From the NCBI GenBank assembly GCA_963552605.1, contig CAUVKI010000004.1, positions 23,080-87,079 on the forward strand: a stretch of 64,000 nt of DNA. The letters are read 5' to 3'. Shown here piece after piece: positions 33,087 to 42,219 of this stretch. Position numbers and translations under genes: made by a program. The notes beneath the pieces are model-generated. The model did no database searches. It had not been told where the DNA came from and saw only the letters and a list, made by a program, of their open reading frames with translations. Origin of the DNA: CAUVKI01 sp963552605. Its GTDB lineage: Bacteria > Bacillota > Clostridia > Tissierellales > Peptoniphilaceae. Numbering within the stretch: position 1 is the first letter of the stretch; every line of letters begins with the position of its first letter.

Positions 33087-35231
33087 TTACGCAGCTTTTG
33101 CCTGATTGCGCATCCTGCTCCTTACTGCGTTAAATATACCCAAAATCAAAAATACTATGATAATCCCCAAGAAAATATAAGCTACTATATCTCCGGGAAG
33201 AATTTCGTACTCTCCGAACTCTTCCGCCTCTTCTATCGCCTCAACGGAAATCGGCATAGGTTCCGTTAATGAAGTACCTTTGAAAACGGTCGAACCGATA
33301 AGGTTTACCAAAGCTGCAACCACATACGCCACTCCCAATTGGAATGCAAGCATAAATCCCAATTTTTTAAAACTTCCAAGCTCTCTTCTCATCGCTCCTA
33401 TTGCCGCAAAGCAGGGAGGTGCGAACATAGTCATAATTATAAAGCTCATAGCGGTGACTTGAGTGAAGCTGATTGTAATCTTATCTCCTATTGTCGCAAA
33501 AGTGGACACCACCACTTCCTTAGCCGCAAATCCGGTAAGAGACGCCACGGACGACGCCCAAGAATCTCCAAAGCCCAAAGGAATGAAAAGGGGACGGATT
33601 AAATTTCCGAGGTTTGCAAGCATACTTGAATCTATATCGTCGGGGATATATTGGAAACTAAGGTTGAAATTTTGAAGCACCCATAATATCACATTGCAGA
33701 TAAGAATTATCGAGCCGGCTTTTCTTATAAAACTCATAGCTTTTTCAAGCATATTAAGGCTCACATTTTTCCACGAAGGGATTCTATATTCCGGAAGTTC
33801 CAAAATAAACGGAGCGGGATCCCCCGCAAAGCGTTTGGTGCGCTTCAAAATCATTCCGGAAATCACAATCATAACCATAGCGAATAAATAGATAAACGGA
33901 CCGACCCACGCCGCATCGTTAAATACCAAGGCTATGAACATTGCAAATACCGGAAGTTTAGCTCCGCAGGGCATAAACGGAGTCAAAAGAATGGTCATAC
34001 GCTTGTCCGCATCATTCTCAATTGTACGAGTTGCCATAACCCCGGGAATTGAACAGCCCGTTCCGACCAACATAGGGATAAAACTCTTTCCCGAAAGTCC
34101 GAATCTTCTGAATACCTTATCCATTATAAATGCAACCCTCGCCATATATCCCGAATCCTCAAGAATGGCAAGGAAAAAGAAGAGCAAAAGCATCTGAGGC
34201 ACGAAAGTGAAGATTGCTCCGACTCCGCCTATCACGCCGTCCGAAATAAGGGATACAACTCCCTCGCTCGCTCCGAGTCCCTCAAGGAAATCTCCCACCG
34301 TTTTTCCCAAACTGCCGAAGATATCTTCCATAAGCCCGATGCCCTTATCGCCGATTGTGGCAATTGAAACATAATATATAAGCCACATAATTGCAAGGAA
34401 TATGGGAAGTCCGAGGAGTTTACTTGTAAGCACCTTATCTATCTTATCCGAGGTGGTTTCGCCCTCAAGCTTACCTTTCATAATGGCGGATTGAAGTTTT
34501 GATTGAATAAATTCATATCTCTCGTTGGTGATTATGGATTCCGCATCGTCGTCCTTTTCCTTTTCCAAAGCCGCCCGAATTTCCTCAACTGCTCCCGGTA
34601 CTTTGACCTTTTGAGTTAAAATCGAGTCGTTCTCCAAAACCTTTATCGCCGTGTATCTATCACATGGCTCTCCCGACTTTTTTAACTCCTCCTGAATTTT
34701 TCCAATAGCCTCCTCAATCTTTTCGCTGAAATTCTTTTGCGGTTCACCTTTTGAAGAAAGCTTTGAAACCTTATCCATAAGCTCCTTGATGCCTATCGCC
34801 TTAAGAGCTGATATCTCAATCACATCAACTCCAAGCTCTTTGGATATTTTATTGATATCAATTGACGCTCCGTGTTTTCTCAGGACATCTACCAAATTTA
34901 TCGCAACTATCGTGGGAATACCCATATCCAATACTTGCGTAGTCAGATATAAATTTCTTTCCAGATTTGTTCCGTCAACAATATTTATCACTGCGTCCGG
35001 GCGATCGTTAGAAAGAAAATCTCTTGTAATAACTTCCTCGGAAGTGTAAGGAGAAAGCGAATATACTCCGGGCAAATCCACAATCTCCATTGTCTTATCT
35101 CCGGCATATTTTCCCGTTTTTTTCTCCACCGTAACCCCCGGCCAGTTTCCCACATATTGATATGTGCCGGTGAGTTCATTAAAAAGCGTAGTCTTTCCGC
35201 AATTCGGATTTCCTACAAGTGCAATTTTCAT
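33087..35231 (-). CDS. feoB: Ferrous iron transporter FeoB
   Basis: 714 residues. The N-terminal G domain has G1 GNPNCGKTTLFNELTG, switch I VGNWPGVTVEKKTG and G3 VDLPGVYSLSPYTSEE, then the G4-like region NLVDV. A GDI-like helical domain follows (about 170-270). The membrane core includes the Gate motifs MLVGTGCSIPGVMATRTIEN and MFAPPCFAAIGAMRRE. Both cysteine-containing gates are intact. It transports Fe(II) across the inner membrane in anaerobes. It starts eleven bases after feoA and is followed by the Cys-rich protein. Confidence 0.97.
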   Translation of the reverse strand: MKIALVGNPNCGKTTLFNELTGTYQYVGNWPGVTVEKKTGKYAGDKTMEIVDLPGVYSLSPYTSEEVITRDFLSNDRPDAVINIVDGTNLERNLYLTTQVLDMGIPTIVAINLVDVLRKHGASIDINKISKELGVDVIEISALKAIGIKELMDKVSKLSSKGEPQKNFSEKIEEAIGKIQEELKKSGEPCDRYTAIKVLENDSILTQKVKVPGAVEEIRAALEKEKDDDAESIITNERYEFIQSKLQSAIMKGKLEGETTSDKIDKVLTSKLLGLPIFLAIMWLIYYVSIATIGDKGIGLMEDIFGSLGKTVGDFLEGLGASEGVVSLISDGVIGGVGAIFTFVPQMLLLFFFLAILEDSGYMARVAFIMDKVFRRFGLSGKSFIPMLVGTGCSIPGVMATRTIENDADKRMTILLTPFMPCGAKLPVFAMFIALVFNDAAWVGPFIYLFAMVMIVISGMILKRTKRFAGDPAPFILELPEYRIPSWKNVSLNMLEKAMSFIRKAGSIILICNVILWVLQNFNLSFQYIPDDIDSSMLANLGNLIRPLFIPLGFGDSWASSVASLTGFAAKEVVVSTFATIGDKITISFTQVTAMSFIIMTMFAPPCFAAIGAMRRELGSFKKLGFMLAFQLGVAYVVAALVNLIGSTVFKGTSLTEPMPISVEAIEEAEEFGEYEILPGDIVAYIFLGIIIVFLILGIFNAVRSRMRNQAKAA

Positions 35232-35241
35232 ACTCTCCCTC

Positions 35242-35460
35242 CTACTTTACCTCAATCACTTCGGCATCGTGTTTCCTGATTGAAAGCGCATAACCCCTTA
35301 CCTCAATCTCCATAGGATCTCCAAGAGGCGCAAGTTTTTTTACTGAAAGCTTTGTTCCCTTGGTTATACCCATATCCATTATGTGCCTTTTTACCGCCGA
35401 ATCACCTTTGATTTTCTCAACAACCACACTTGAGCCTACCTTAACATCAGATAATGTCAT
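35242..35460 (-). CDS. feoA: FeoA-family SH3-like protein, second copy
   Basis: 72 residues with the FeoA signature: VKVGSSVVVEKIKGD, HIMDMGITKGTKLSVKKLAPLG and DPMEIEVRGYALSIRKHDA. FeoA is a small SH3-like cytosolic partner needed for FeoB activity. It lies between another feoA-like gene and feoB. Confidence 0.92.
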   Translation of the reverse strand: MTLSDVKVGSSVVVEKIKGDSAVKRHIMDMGITKGTKLSVKKLAPLGDPMEIEVRGYALSIRKHDAEVIEVK

Positions 35461-35494
35461 AATCTCTCTCCTTTACTTCGTTTTCACAGAATTT

Positions 35495-35719
35495 TCAGCT
35501 CACAAATTCCGCAACTTCAATCTTTGCCGCAAGCGACGAATCAATCGCCACCTTTGCTCCTCCCACACGACAGATTAAATTCCCGTCAATGGTCTGTACA
35601 ACCTCCACCTTCTCTCCGGCTCTGAAACCCAAATCTTCAAGTCTCTTTTGCGCCGCTTCCGCACCCTTAATTCTCTCTACTACATACTGAGTCTTGGGTT
35701 TGGCAAATGAAATAGGCAT
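35495..35719 (-). CDS. FeoA-family SH3-like protein, first copy
   Basis: 74 residues. VVERIKGAEAAQKRLEDLGF, then GEKVEVVQTIDGNLICRVGGAKVAIDSS, follows the FeoA pattern but is divergent from the copy downstream and lacks its PLG-DP turn. Tandem feoA genes are common in Firmicutes. A GGGGGGG run serves as its ribosome-binding site. First gene of the feo operon. Confidence 0.85.
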   Translation of the reverse strand: MPISFAKPKTQYVVERIKGAEAAQKRLEDLGFRAGEKVEVVQTIDGNLICRVGGAKVAIDSSLAAKIEVAEFVS

Positions 35720-35766
35720 AAAATCCCCCCCTTAAATCGTAAACTTCTGCCGACTGCGCCTAAGTG

Positions 35767-35795
35767 AGTCTATCCTTACCGATTGATTTTGTCAA
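35767..35795 (-). promoter_or_regulatory. Promoter of the feo operon
   Basis: Minus strand: consensus -35 TTGACA (35790-35795), 17-base spacer, -10 TAGACT (35767-35772). No clear Fur or DtxR box is seen overlapping it. Confidence 0.65.
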
Positions 35796-35851
35796 CAAAA
35801 TTTTTGAAATTTTTAAGAAATCCGTTCATTGTACGATAAATCCTCCCACGC

Positions 35852-35895
35852 ATAAAAAAATAAGGGATATTCGGATTTTTTACCGAATACCCCTT
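35852..35895 (-). terminator. Terminator of the tilS-hpt-ftsH unit
   Basis: AAGGGATATTCGG (35862-35874) pairs with CCGAATACCCCTT (35883-35895) with one mismatch. On the minus strand the stem is followed by a run of Ts. Confidence 0.8.
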
Positions 35896-35908
35896 ACCAT
35901 CTACTGAT

Positions 35909-37855
35909 TTATTCTGCCAAGTGTTTCAGATTTTCCTGCTCTATGGCTCGTATCCTTTCTTCAATGGTGCGCTCTATCTCTTCCCTAACTTCTTCTTCGT
36001 TTTCCTCAGGAACCGAATTCTCACTTGAAGGGTCATATGCCACTCCCTCAAACAACGCCTCAAATTCCTTTCCGGAAATGGTTTCTTTTTCCAAAAGCTT
36101 TTGAGCCACTCTGTGAAGTCTTTCTATATTTGTTTTCAAAAGTGAAGTCGCCGTTTTATATGCTTCGTCGATAAGTCCTCTCATCTCTTTATCTATTTCA
36201 GCCGCAACCAACTCCGAATAATTTCTGGCTCTTGTAAAATCCCTTCCCAAGAACACTTCATCTTCATCGGAACCGTAAGTCATAGGTCCGAGTCGGTCAC
36301 TCATTCCATAATGAGTAACCATCGAGCGTGCTATCTTGGTTGCCCTTTCAATATCATTCTGTGCTCCGGTGGAAATATCATCTAAGATAACCGCTTCTGC
36401 CGCTCTTCCCCCAAGCAAGGTTATAAGCTTGGTTTTCATTCTTCCTTTTGTGGAATAGCTGCGATCTTCGTCGGGAACATATGCGGTGAAACCTCCCGAC
36501 ATTCCTCTGGGAACTATTGTTACCATGTGTATGGGATCGGACTCGGGGCAAAGTCTTGCGACCACCGCATGTCCCGCTTCGTGGTATGCGGTGAGTTTTC
36601 TCTCTTTCTCTATCACGACTCTTGACTTCTTTTCAGGACCTGCCTGAACCTTGATTGACGCTTCGTTGATTAACCGCATAGGAATTTTCTTAAGATTTTC
36701 TCTCGCCGACAAAATTGCCGCTTCGTTAATCATATTCTCCAAATCCGCAGGAGAAAATCCCGGAGTTCTCTTTGCAATAACTTCCAAATCCACATCGTCC
36801 GCTAAGGGTTTCTTTCTCGTATGCACTTTCAAAATTTCAGCCCTCTCACGAACATCAGGCACTCCCACATAAATTTGACGATCAAATCTTCCGGGTCTGA
36901 GCAACGCCGGATCCAAAATATCCGCACGATTCGTCGCAGCCATAACTATTATGCCTTCATTCTTGGAAAATCCGTCCATCTCAACCAAAAGCTGATTAAG
37001 AGTCTGCTCTCTTTCGTCGTGCCCTCCGCCCATTCCGGCACCTCTTCTTCTGCCGACGGCATCAATCTCATCTATAAAAACTATGCAGGGGGAATTTCTC
37101 TTTGCTTCCTCAAATAAATCTCTGACTCTCGACGCTCCCACACCCACAAACATTTCAACGAAATCCGAACCCGAAATCGTAAAAAAGGGCACATTGGCTT
37201 CACCTGCCACGGCTTTTGACAAATAGGTCTTTCCCGTGCCCGGAGGTCCTACCAACAAAACTCCGGTGGGAATTCTCGCCCCAATCTCAACATATTTTCT
37301 CGGAGATTTAAGAAAATCTACAATTTCTCTCATCTCCTCCTTTTCCTCTTTTAATCCGGCAACTTCCGAAAAGGTAATAATTTTTTTGCCGTCCACCTCA
37401 ACACGCTTTGCCCTGGAACGCCCGAACCCCATACCCATAGGTTTCGGACCTCCGCCCTGAGATTGTTGCATAAAAAAATACCAAAACACGGCAAAAGCCG
37501 CCAGCATAATAATAGGGGTTATAAGCGAAAAATAAAACGGAGTCTGTCGCTCGGGACCGCCGTTATAGACAATCTTTCCCGACTCCACCTTTTCTTTCAA
37601 ATAATTATCATAAAAATTCTCAATATTTATTGCGGGTATATAACCCTCATAGCGGCTGTTATCAACCAATGAACCGCTAAATTCCAATCCCTCCAAATCA
37701 AATGTCTTAACTCTGTCCTGCTGAATTGCGCTGATTAAATCGGAAAAAGTGAGTTTCGTAACCTTAGGCTGATCCCCCTTATATGTCAGGGCAAAATACA
37801 AAACTATAAGCACTATGATAAGGTATATCCCCACTCCCTTATATGTCCTTTTCAA
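35909..37855 (-). CDS. ftsH: ATP-dependent zinc metalloprotease FtsH
   Basis: Membrane-bound AAA+ protease for quality control. Two N-terminal membrane helices flank a small periplasmic domain ([16 protein letters not shown] and [18 protein letters not shown]). AAA motifs: Walker [16 protein letters not shown], Walker [19 protein letters not shown] and the SRH region [19 protein letters not shown]. The zinc site is [12 protein letters not shown]. The start is a TTG near 37855 with AGGAGG about eight bases upstream; the TTG at 37879 lies before that site. About 648 residues, ending in an acidic tail. It follows hpt and precedes a terminator. Confidence 0.97.
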   Translation of the reverse strand: MKRTYKGVGIYLIIVLIVLYFALTYKGDQPKVTKLTFSDLISAIQQDRVKTFDLEGLEFSGSLVDNSRYEGYIPAINIENFYDNYLKEKVESGKIVYNGGPERQTPFYFSLITPIIMLAAFAVFWYFFMQQSQGGGPKPMGMGFGRSRAKRVEVDGKKIITFSEVAGLKEEKEEMREIVDFLKSPRKYVEIGARIPTGVLLVGPPGTGKTYLSKAVAGEANVPFFTISGSDFVEMFVGVGASRVRDLFEEAKRNSPCIVFIDEIDAVGRRRGAGMGGGHDEREQTLNQLLVEMDGFSKNEGIIVMAATNRADILDPALLRPGRFDRQIYVGVPDVRERAEILKVHTRKKPLADDVDLEVIAKRTPGFSPADLENMINEAAILSARENLKKIPMRLINEASIKVQAGPEKKSRVVIEKERKLTAYHEAGHAVVARLCPESDPIHMVTIVPRGMSGGFTAYVPDEDRSYSTKGRMKTKLITLLGGRAAEAVILDDISTGAQNDIERATKIARSMVTHYGMSDRLGPMTYGSDEDEVFLGRDFTRARNYSELVAAEIDKEMRGLIDEAYKTATSLLKTNIERLHRVAQKLLEKETISGKEFEALFEGVAYDPSSENSVPEENEEEVREEIERTIEERIRAIEQENLKHLAE

Positions 37856-37920
37856 ATCAAATCCTCCTTTCTCTTTCAATCGCTAATTATACCCTATCCT
37901 TAATCATTAAACAAACACTT

Positions 37921-38460
37921 TTATTTTTCATACACTTCGTTTTTCAAAGCGCAAATATCCGCAAGTCCTCTCCATTTTTCAGCATAATCCATTCCATAGC
38001 CCACTATAAACTCATTCTCAATCTTCTTTCCCACGTAGTCCGCATCTATATCCACGACTCTTCTCGCCGCCTTATCCAAAAAAGCTGCAATCCTTACCGA
38101 CTTTGCTCCTCTCGCAATCATATTCGTCTTTAGATATTTCAAAGTATATCCGGAGTCAATTATATCCTCAACTATTATAATATCTTTACCCTGAACGGAA
38201 TAATCAAGATCTTTCAATATCCTCACTTCCCCCGTAGATTTTGAAGAACTTCCGTAGCTTTTTACGGACATAAAATCAATCTCAAGATCGAGGTCGCACA
38301 CCCGAATTAAATCCGCCAAAAAAGGTACCGCTCCTTTCAGTATACCCACAAATAGAGGTCTTTTGTCCTTATAATCCTCGGTTATTTCACGCCCCACCCT
38401 CTTTACGGTTTCATAAATTTCTTCTCTTGACACCATAACTTTTTTTATTTCACTATCCAT
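37921..38460 (-). CDS. hpt: Hypoxanthine phosphoribosyltransferase
   Basis: Purine salvage enzyme. The PRPP-binding motif is IIIVEDIIDSGYTLKYL and the flexible region is PLFVGILKGAVPFLADLIR. The base-binding end is ENEFIVGYGMDYAEKWRGL. Length of 179 residues is typical. It overlaps tilS by eight bases, part of the conserved tilS-hpt-ftsH arrangement of Bacillota. Confidence 0.96.
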   Translation of the reverse strand: MDSEIKKVMVSREEIYETVKRVGREITEDYKDKRPLFVGILKGAVPFLADLIRVCDLDLEIDFMSVKSYGSSSKSTGEVRILKDLDYSVQGKDIIIVEDIIDSGYTLKYLKTNMIARGAKSVRIAAFLDKAARRVVDIDADYVGKKIENEFIVGYGMDYAEKWRGLADICALKNEVYEK

Positions 38461-39802
38461 TTTTTCCTCCCGTTTTCCTAAACTCTATCTTCAAAATATT
38501 TTTAGTGGTTTCGTCGATTTTGAAAATCCTGCTGTCCCTTATCCCCACAACCCATACGATTTGCCCGCCGCTCTCAATAACGGGCACTTTATTTCTGAGA
38601 TTTACAGGGATTTTCTCCTCCCTAAAAATATCTTTAAGTTTCTTTTCTCCGTCCATTCCATAAGGAGCAATTTTATCCGAATTCCTCCTTGAACGAATCA
38701 CAATCGGCTCGCAAAGTTTATCCCCGTCCACAAATATGGTATCTTTAGAGGCATTGCAAACCTCAAAAACTTTTGCAAATGACGAAGAAATCAATCCCGC
38801 CTCGGGAATGACTATATCCTCTCCGATTATAAATTCCGTTAGAGGCAAATCCTCGGTTTTATCTTTTTTTATTCTCACCCTGTCAAAAGCCTTCTCAAGT
38901 TTTACTCCCAAAGATAAATCAATCTCGCTTCCCGACCGACCTTTTTCTATCCAATCTGAAATTCTTATGAGAGCTTCTCTTCCGAGAGAAAATTTCTCAA
39001 ATTCTCTGTGCAAAATCAGAAGTCTTATTGAAACCGAGTTGGAGAGGAAGCTTGATACGACTATTTCCCCCTTGTTCACCGCCTCGGGATATTTCAAATC
39101 CAAAGCTGAAGCTGCCGCTTCCCACACCTCCGAACTGTTATCGGAAAGCCTTTCTATCGAGGAAAAAAAATCAAACTCAAAATTACTTTCAATAAAAGGT
39201 ATGAGCTTATTTCTGATTTTGTTCCTTGAATAGATATCGGAGGAATTTGTCGAATCCTCCGCATAGGGTACTTTAAAAGTTTTTGCATATTCCTCAATTT
39301 CTTTGCGTCTTACCGAAAGGAGGGGTCTTAGAATATCTCCGCTTCTTATCTTCATTCCGCACAAACCCTTAACCCCCGTTCCCCGTAAAATTCTGAAGAG
39401 AACGGTTTCCACCTGATCATCCGCCTGATGAGCCAACACTATGAAATCCGCTTTGCATTCCTTTTTTATTTCAAAAAAAAAGCGCCTCCTTAATTCTCTT
39501 CCGGCCTCTTCTTTTGAAAGCTTATGTTTTTTTGCAAATGAGTTCATATCAGCTTCCTTCAAGAAGAACTCAATTCCCGACCTCCTGCAATAATCCTCAA
39601 CCAACCTTTGATCTCTTTTTGCTTCCTCTCCCCTGACTCCGTGATTTACGTGCAAAACCTTAATATCGAAGTCATAGTTTTTTTTAAGTGAAATCATTCC
39701 ATGCAAAAGCACCATAGAATCGACTCCTCCGGAAACCCCCAAAAGAAATCTGTGTTTTGAGATTAAAGGCAAATTATTTTCCAAGATTTTATAAATATTC
39801 AT
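38453..39802 (-). CDS. tilS: tRNA(Ile)-lysidine synthase
   Basis: Modifies C34 of the minor tRNA-Ile(CAU) to lysidine so that it reads AUA. The PP-loop is LLGVSGGVDSMVLLHGM (about residues 22-38), followed by VLHVNHGVRGEEAKRD, FIVLAHQADDQVETVLFRIL and YAEDSTNSSDIYSRNKIR. The C-terminal ~90 residues form the TilS C-domain (RSRRNSDKIAPYG). Length of 449 residues is normal. A terminator separates it from the S1 gene upstream, but I see no strong own promoter. Confidence 0.95.
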   Translation of the reverse strand: MNIYKILENNLPLISKHRFLLGVSGGVDSMVLLHGMISLKKNYDFDIKVLHVNHGVRGEEAKRDQRLVEDYCRRSGIEFFLKEADMNSFAKKHKLSKEEAGRELRRRFFFEIKKECKADFIVLAHQADDQVETVLFRILRGTGVKGLCGMKIRSGDILRPLLSVRRKEIEEYAKTFKVPYAEDSTNSSDIYSRNKIRNKLIPFIESNFEFDFFSSIERLSDNSSEVWEAAASALDLKYPEAVNKGEIVVSSFLSNSVSIRLLILHREFEKFSLGREALIRISDWIEKGRSGSEIDLSLGVKLEKAFDRVRIKKDKTEDLPLTEFIIGEDIVIPEAGLISSSFAKVFEVCNASKDTIFVDGDKLCEPIVIRSRRNSDKIAPYGMDGEKKLKDIFREEKIPVNLRNKVPVIESGGQIVWVVGIRDSRIFKIDETTKNILKIEFRKTGGKNG

Positions 39803-39806
39803 ATAA

Positions 39807-39835
39807 AGAAAAAAACTCCCGGATATACAGGAGTT
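39807..39835 (-). terminator. Terminator at the end of the glmU-to-S1 gene string
   Basis: AACTCC (39814-39819) pairs with GGAGTT (39830-39835); on the minus strand GGAGTT runs into seven Ts. The six-pair stem is short, so readthrough into tilS is plausible. Confidence 0.6.
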
Positions 39836-39841
39836 CCTCCG

Positions 39842-40228
39842 CTATTTTTTCCCGACATTAAACCGCTTGTTATCCCTCACTCTAAGCTGAGCATATTTCT
39901 CATTGCTGTCTTTCATAAATCTGCTCATCTTTTCTTCAAAGGACATATCCGACTGTTTATCGTCATAATTCCATTCGGCAATCGACTTTTTCTTATCTTC
40001 CCCAAAGCCTTTCATAGTAAGACTTATCTTTCCTTCTTCGACAGAAAGCACTTTCACCTTAACTTTCTGCCCCTTTTTCAAATACTCGGAAACCTCTTCC
40101 ACATAACTTTCCGAAATCTCTGAAATATGGAGCAAACCGTTAAGCCCCTCGCCCAAATCCACAAACGCACCGAATTTTTTTATGCTCAGCACTTTTCCTT
40201 CCAGAACAGCACCTACTGCCAACTGCAA
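39842..40228 (-). CDS. S1 RNA-binding domain protein (YabR-like)
   Basis: One S1 domain at residues 1-75: GAVLEGKVLSIKKFGAFVDL, GLNGLLHISEISESYVEEV and KGQKVKVKVLSVEEGKISLT. A charged C-terminal tail follows (SFEEKMSRFMKDSNEKYAQL). This matches YabR/general stress protein 13-type proteins, which associate with ribosomes or RNA. It starts with TTG, one base after divIC, using a GGGGG site that overlaps the end of that gene. Position between divIC and tilS is the standard order. Confidence 0.9.
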   Translation of the reverse strand: MQLAVGAVLEGKVLSIKKFGAFVDLGEGLNGLLHISEISESYVEEVSEYLKKGQKVKVKVLSVEEGKISLTMKGFGEDKKKSIAEWNYDDKQSDMSFEEKMSRFMKDSNEKYAQLRVRDNKRFNVGKK

Positions 40229-40229
40229 A

Positions 40230-40556
40230 TCATTCTACCCCCTTAGAATCGGACGGTTTAAGCTTGGAGCCGCGGTTAATGTCTATATATACAAGCTCCC
40301 CCGGCTTTACCATTCCGTAGTCCTCTCTAGCCACTTTTTCTATAAATTCCAACGAATTAACGCCTTCCAACTCTTTTTTAAGAAGCCTGTTTTCATTTTC
40401 CAAGCTTTTAACCTCGGTTTCAAGCTCGGAAATTTCCGTTTTCAGTTCATACTGTTTAGCTCTGTGCTCTCTGAAAAGTACGAAAAAAATCAAAAAAGCT
40501 ATCACGGATATCAGAAAAAACTTAAAAATCCTTATAAAAATTTTTCCTAATCTCAT
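40230..40556 (-). CDS. divIC: Septum formation initiator, DivIC/FtsB-like
   Basis: Bitopic membrane protein of the divisome. A basic N-terminus precedes one membrane helix (FFLISVIAFLIFFVLF), then a coiled coil (YELKTEISELETEVKSLENE) and a C-terminal FIEKVAREDYGMVKPGE, typical of FtsB/DivIC. The ATG at 40556 is preferred over a TTG three codons upstream, given the GGTGG site. It overlaps or abuts the S4-domain gene. Confidence 0.92.
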   Translation of the reverse strand: MRLGKIFIRIFKFFLISVIAFLIFFVLFREHRAKQYELKTEISELETEVKSLENENRLLKKELEGVNSLEFIEKVAREDYGMVKPGELVYIDINRGSKLKPSDSKGVE

Positions 40557-40561
40557 AATAC

Positions 40562-40804
40562 TCAATCCACCGATCTATAAAGCTCGCATGCCTCATCTTT
40601 TTTAGGATTATCAACCAAACCGACTACCTCTATGCTCCTTTTCGCATCTCCGAAACTAAGGGTTATAATATCCCCCACTTTAACTTCTTGAGAGGATTTG
40701 GATATTTTTCCGTTCACCGATACCTTGCCCTGCTCACAAGCCTCCTGAGCTACAGTGCGCCTTTTTATCAGGCGAGAATTTTTCAAAAATTTATCAACTC
40801 TCAT
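40562..40804 (-). CDS. rqcP: S4-domain RNA-binding protein, RqcP/HslR-like (YabO)
   Basis: 80 residues, nearly all an S4 domain: MRVDKFLKNSRLIKRRTVAQ, ACEQGKVSVNGKISKSSQEV and VGDIITLSFGDAKRSIEVVG. In Bacillus the YabO/RqcP protein works with RqcH in ribosome-associated quality control. The gene order hup-rqcP-divIC-S1 supports this assignment over heat-shock Hsp15. Confidence 0.9.
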   Translation of the reverse strand: MRVDKFLKNSRLIKRRTVAQEACEQGKVSVNGKISKSSQEVKVGDIITLSFGDAKRSIEVVGLVDNPKKDEACELYRSVD

Positions 40805-40862
40805 TCAAACCACCTGCCGACGGACCGAACAGACCCCCCGATAAGAGGGGTTATTGCTCAAC

Positions 40863-41171
40863 CTATTTTTTCTTTTTGCCGCCTTTTTTCGCTTTTGCAT
40901 TCACCAAATCCTTTAAGCTCTTTCCCGCCTTAAATACCGGAGCCAAAGATGCGGGGATCTCTATGGGTTTATCGGGATGTTGAGGATTTCTTCCCATTCT
41001 TGCTTTTCTGTGACGAACTTCAAATGTACCGAAACCTACCAACTGCACTTTCCCCTCTTTGGAAAGTTCTTCCTCAACCGACTCCACATAAGCCTTAAGT
41101 AAAAGCTCCGCGTCTTTTTTTGTCAATCCTGATTTTTCAGCCATCTTTGCTACCAATTCGGATTTGTTCAT
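40863..41171 (-). CDS. hup: HU-family DNA-binding protein
   Basis: Nucleoid protein. MNKSELVAKMAEKSGLTKKD, the beta-arm region GFGTFEVRHRKARMGRNPQ and PEIPASLAPVFKAGKSLKDLV-type elements are all present. It is 102 residues because of a Lys/Gly tail ending KKGGKKKK, which is not usual for the 90-residue core. The start at 41171 follows AGGAGG; the longer frame lacks one. Confidence 0.96.
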   Translation of the reverse strand: MNKSELVAKMAEKSGLTKKDAELLLKAYVESVEEELSKEGKVQLVGFGTFEVRHRKARMGRNPQHPDKPIEIPASLAPVFKAGKSLKDLVNAKAKKGGKKKK

Positions 41172-41247
41172 ATTCTTTCCTCCTAATTTTCCTGCCGAGT
41201 ACCTCCGCAGGTATTCTTTCTTAATCCGCCGTCCGAGAGGCGGTTCT

Positions 41248-42219
41248 TTAAAGTTTTTGATTGCCAATTATCTTTTCTAAGAGAGCAGTCGTAACATCGT
41301 GAGGAAAAATTCCGTCTTCCCTCGCAATCGTCATATGAAACGCCACATCAAAAAGCAAATCCCCAAGCTTCTCAATCATACGATCCGTATCATACTCATC
41401 AACCGCACGAAAAAACTCACAGGCGTCACCAGTCAAAACATCTCCGACCGACTGATGCGTCCCAATCTCTCTCCACCGACAACCGCCAACCCCCCTGAGC
41501 AACTCTATTATACACAAGACATCATTGAAGTCAAACCTTTTTTTGCCGATTTCAGGCATTTTGGGAATAAAAACGGAGGAAAGTACCCCCACCTTTTTTC
41601 CTCTGTCCAACTCATATATCGGAATATTTTCGACCGACTCCTCACCCCTAATTCCCGCATTATGTATGAGATAGATTTCATACTCATCTCCATACACTTC
41701 CGAGAGGGAAAGTTTCGCCTCCGAAAGAATTCTCCTATTATAGACTTGTGTGAGAATAGTGTCGCAGTGAATATCCAAGTCCCTATATGTGAGAACTTCC
41801 GCATTTAAGATCTTAAAACCGTCAATCGGGTCAGACCGAGTGATTTCCAAAACAGGTTCAATAAAACTTATCCCTTGTATTATCTCAATTTCAGCATTTT
41901 TCTCATACAGGAACGACACGCTCCTCTCCGCAACGAGGGGATTTCCCGGCACAAAATAATTCACTGCCGAAAACTCTTCGGCTTTCGATATCAAATCCTC
42001 CGCTATTCTTTCATAGAGCTTTGAAAAATCCTTTGCATTCTCATACCAACTGTCATAGCTTTCAAATGAAACGCCCTTATCCAAAAAATATTTCACGCTC
42101 GGGTGCTCTTTAGTTCTCAAAAAATTCTTTCTGCCGGAATGAATACATTCAACCGCCCCGAGTGTAAGTTGTGAAACATCTCCCGACCCCATTCCTACCA
42201 CATAAATTTTTCCCATCAC
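41248..42219 (-). CDS. YabN-like protein: tetrapyrrole methylase-like domain plus degenerate MazG domain
   Basis: The N-terminal ~210 residues resemble the tetrapyrrole methylase-like domain of YabN (KIYVVGMGSGDVSQLTLGAV, FVPGNPLVAERSV, and the VQGISF-like IQGISFIEP). The C-terminal ~85 residues align with MazG (LLRGVGGCRWREIGTHQSV, then EKLGDLLFDVAFHMTIARED). Against the MazG consensus EExxE...ExxD, the residues read G-D-A-C-E and K-L-G-D, so two metal ligands are lost and one is Asp. The usual second MazG repeat and the RRHPHVF element are absent; total length is 323 against roughly 480. It overlaps the flippase gene by four bases. NTP pyrophosphatase activity is doubtful. Confidence 0.8.
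   Translation of the reverse strand: MMGKIYVVGMGSGDVSQLTLGAVECIHSGRKNFLRTKEHPSVKYFLDKGVSFESYDSWYENAKDFSKLYERIAEDLISKAEEFSAVNYFVPGNPLVAERSVSFLYEKNAEIEIIQGISFIEPVLEITRSDPIDGFKILNAEVLTYRDLDIHCDTILTQVYNRRILSEAKLSLSEVYGDEYEIYLIHNAGIRGEESVENIPIYELDRGKKVGVLSSVFIPKMPEIGKKRFDFNDVLCIIELLRGVGGCRWREIGTHQSVGDVLTGDACEFFRAVDEYDTDRMIEKLGDLLFDVAFHMTIAREDGIFPHDVTTALLEKIIGNQKL

Noticed and set aside
35720..35860. Fur or DtxR box at the feo promoter
   Set aside because: No convincing palindrome matching either consensus overlaps the -35/-10 region.
40833..40851. ACCCC/GGGGT hairpin between hup and rqcP
   Set aside because: No T-run follows on the transcribed strand; too short to call a terminator or attenuator.
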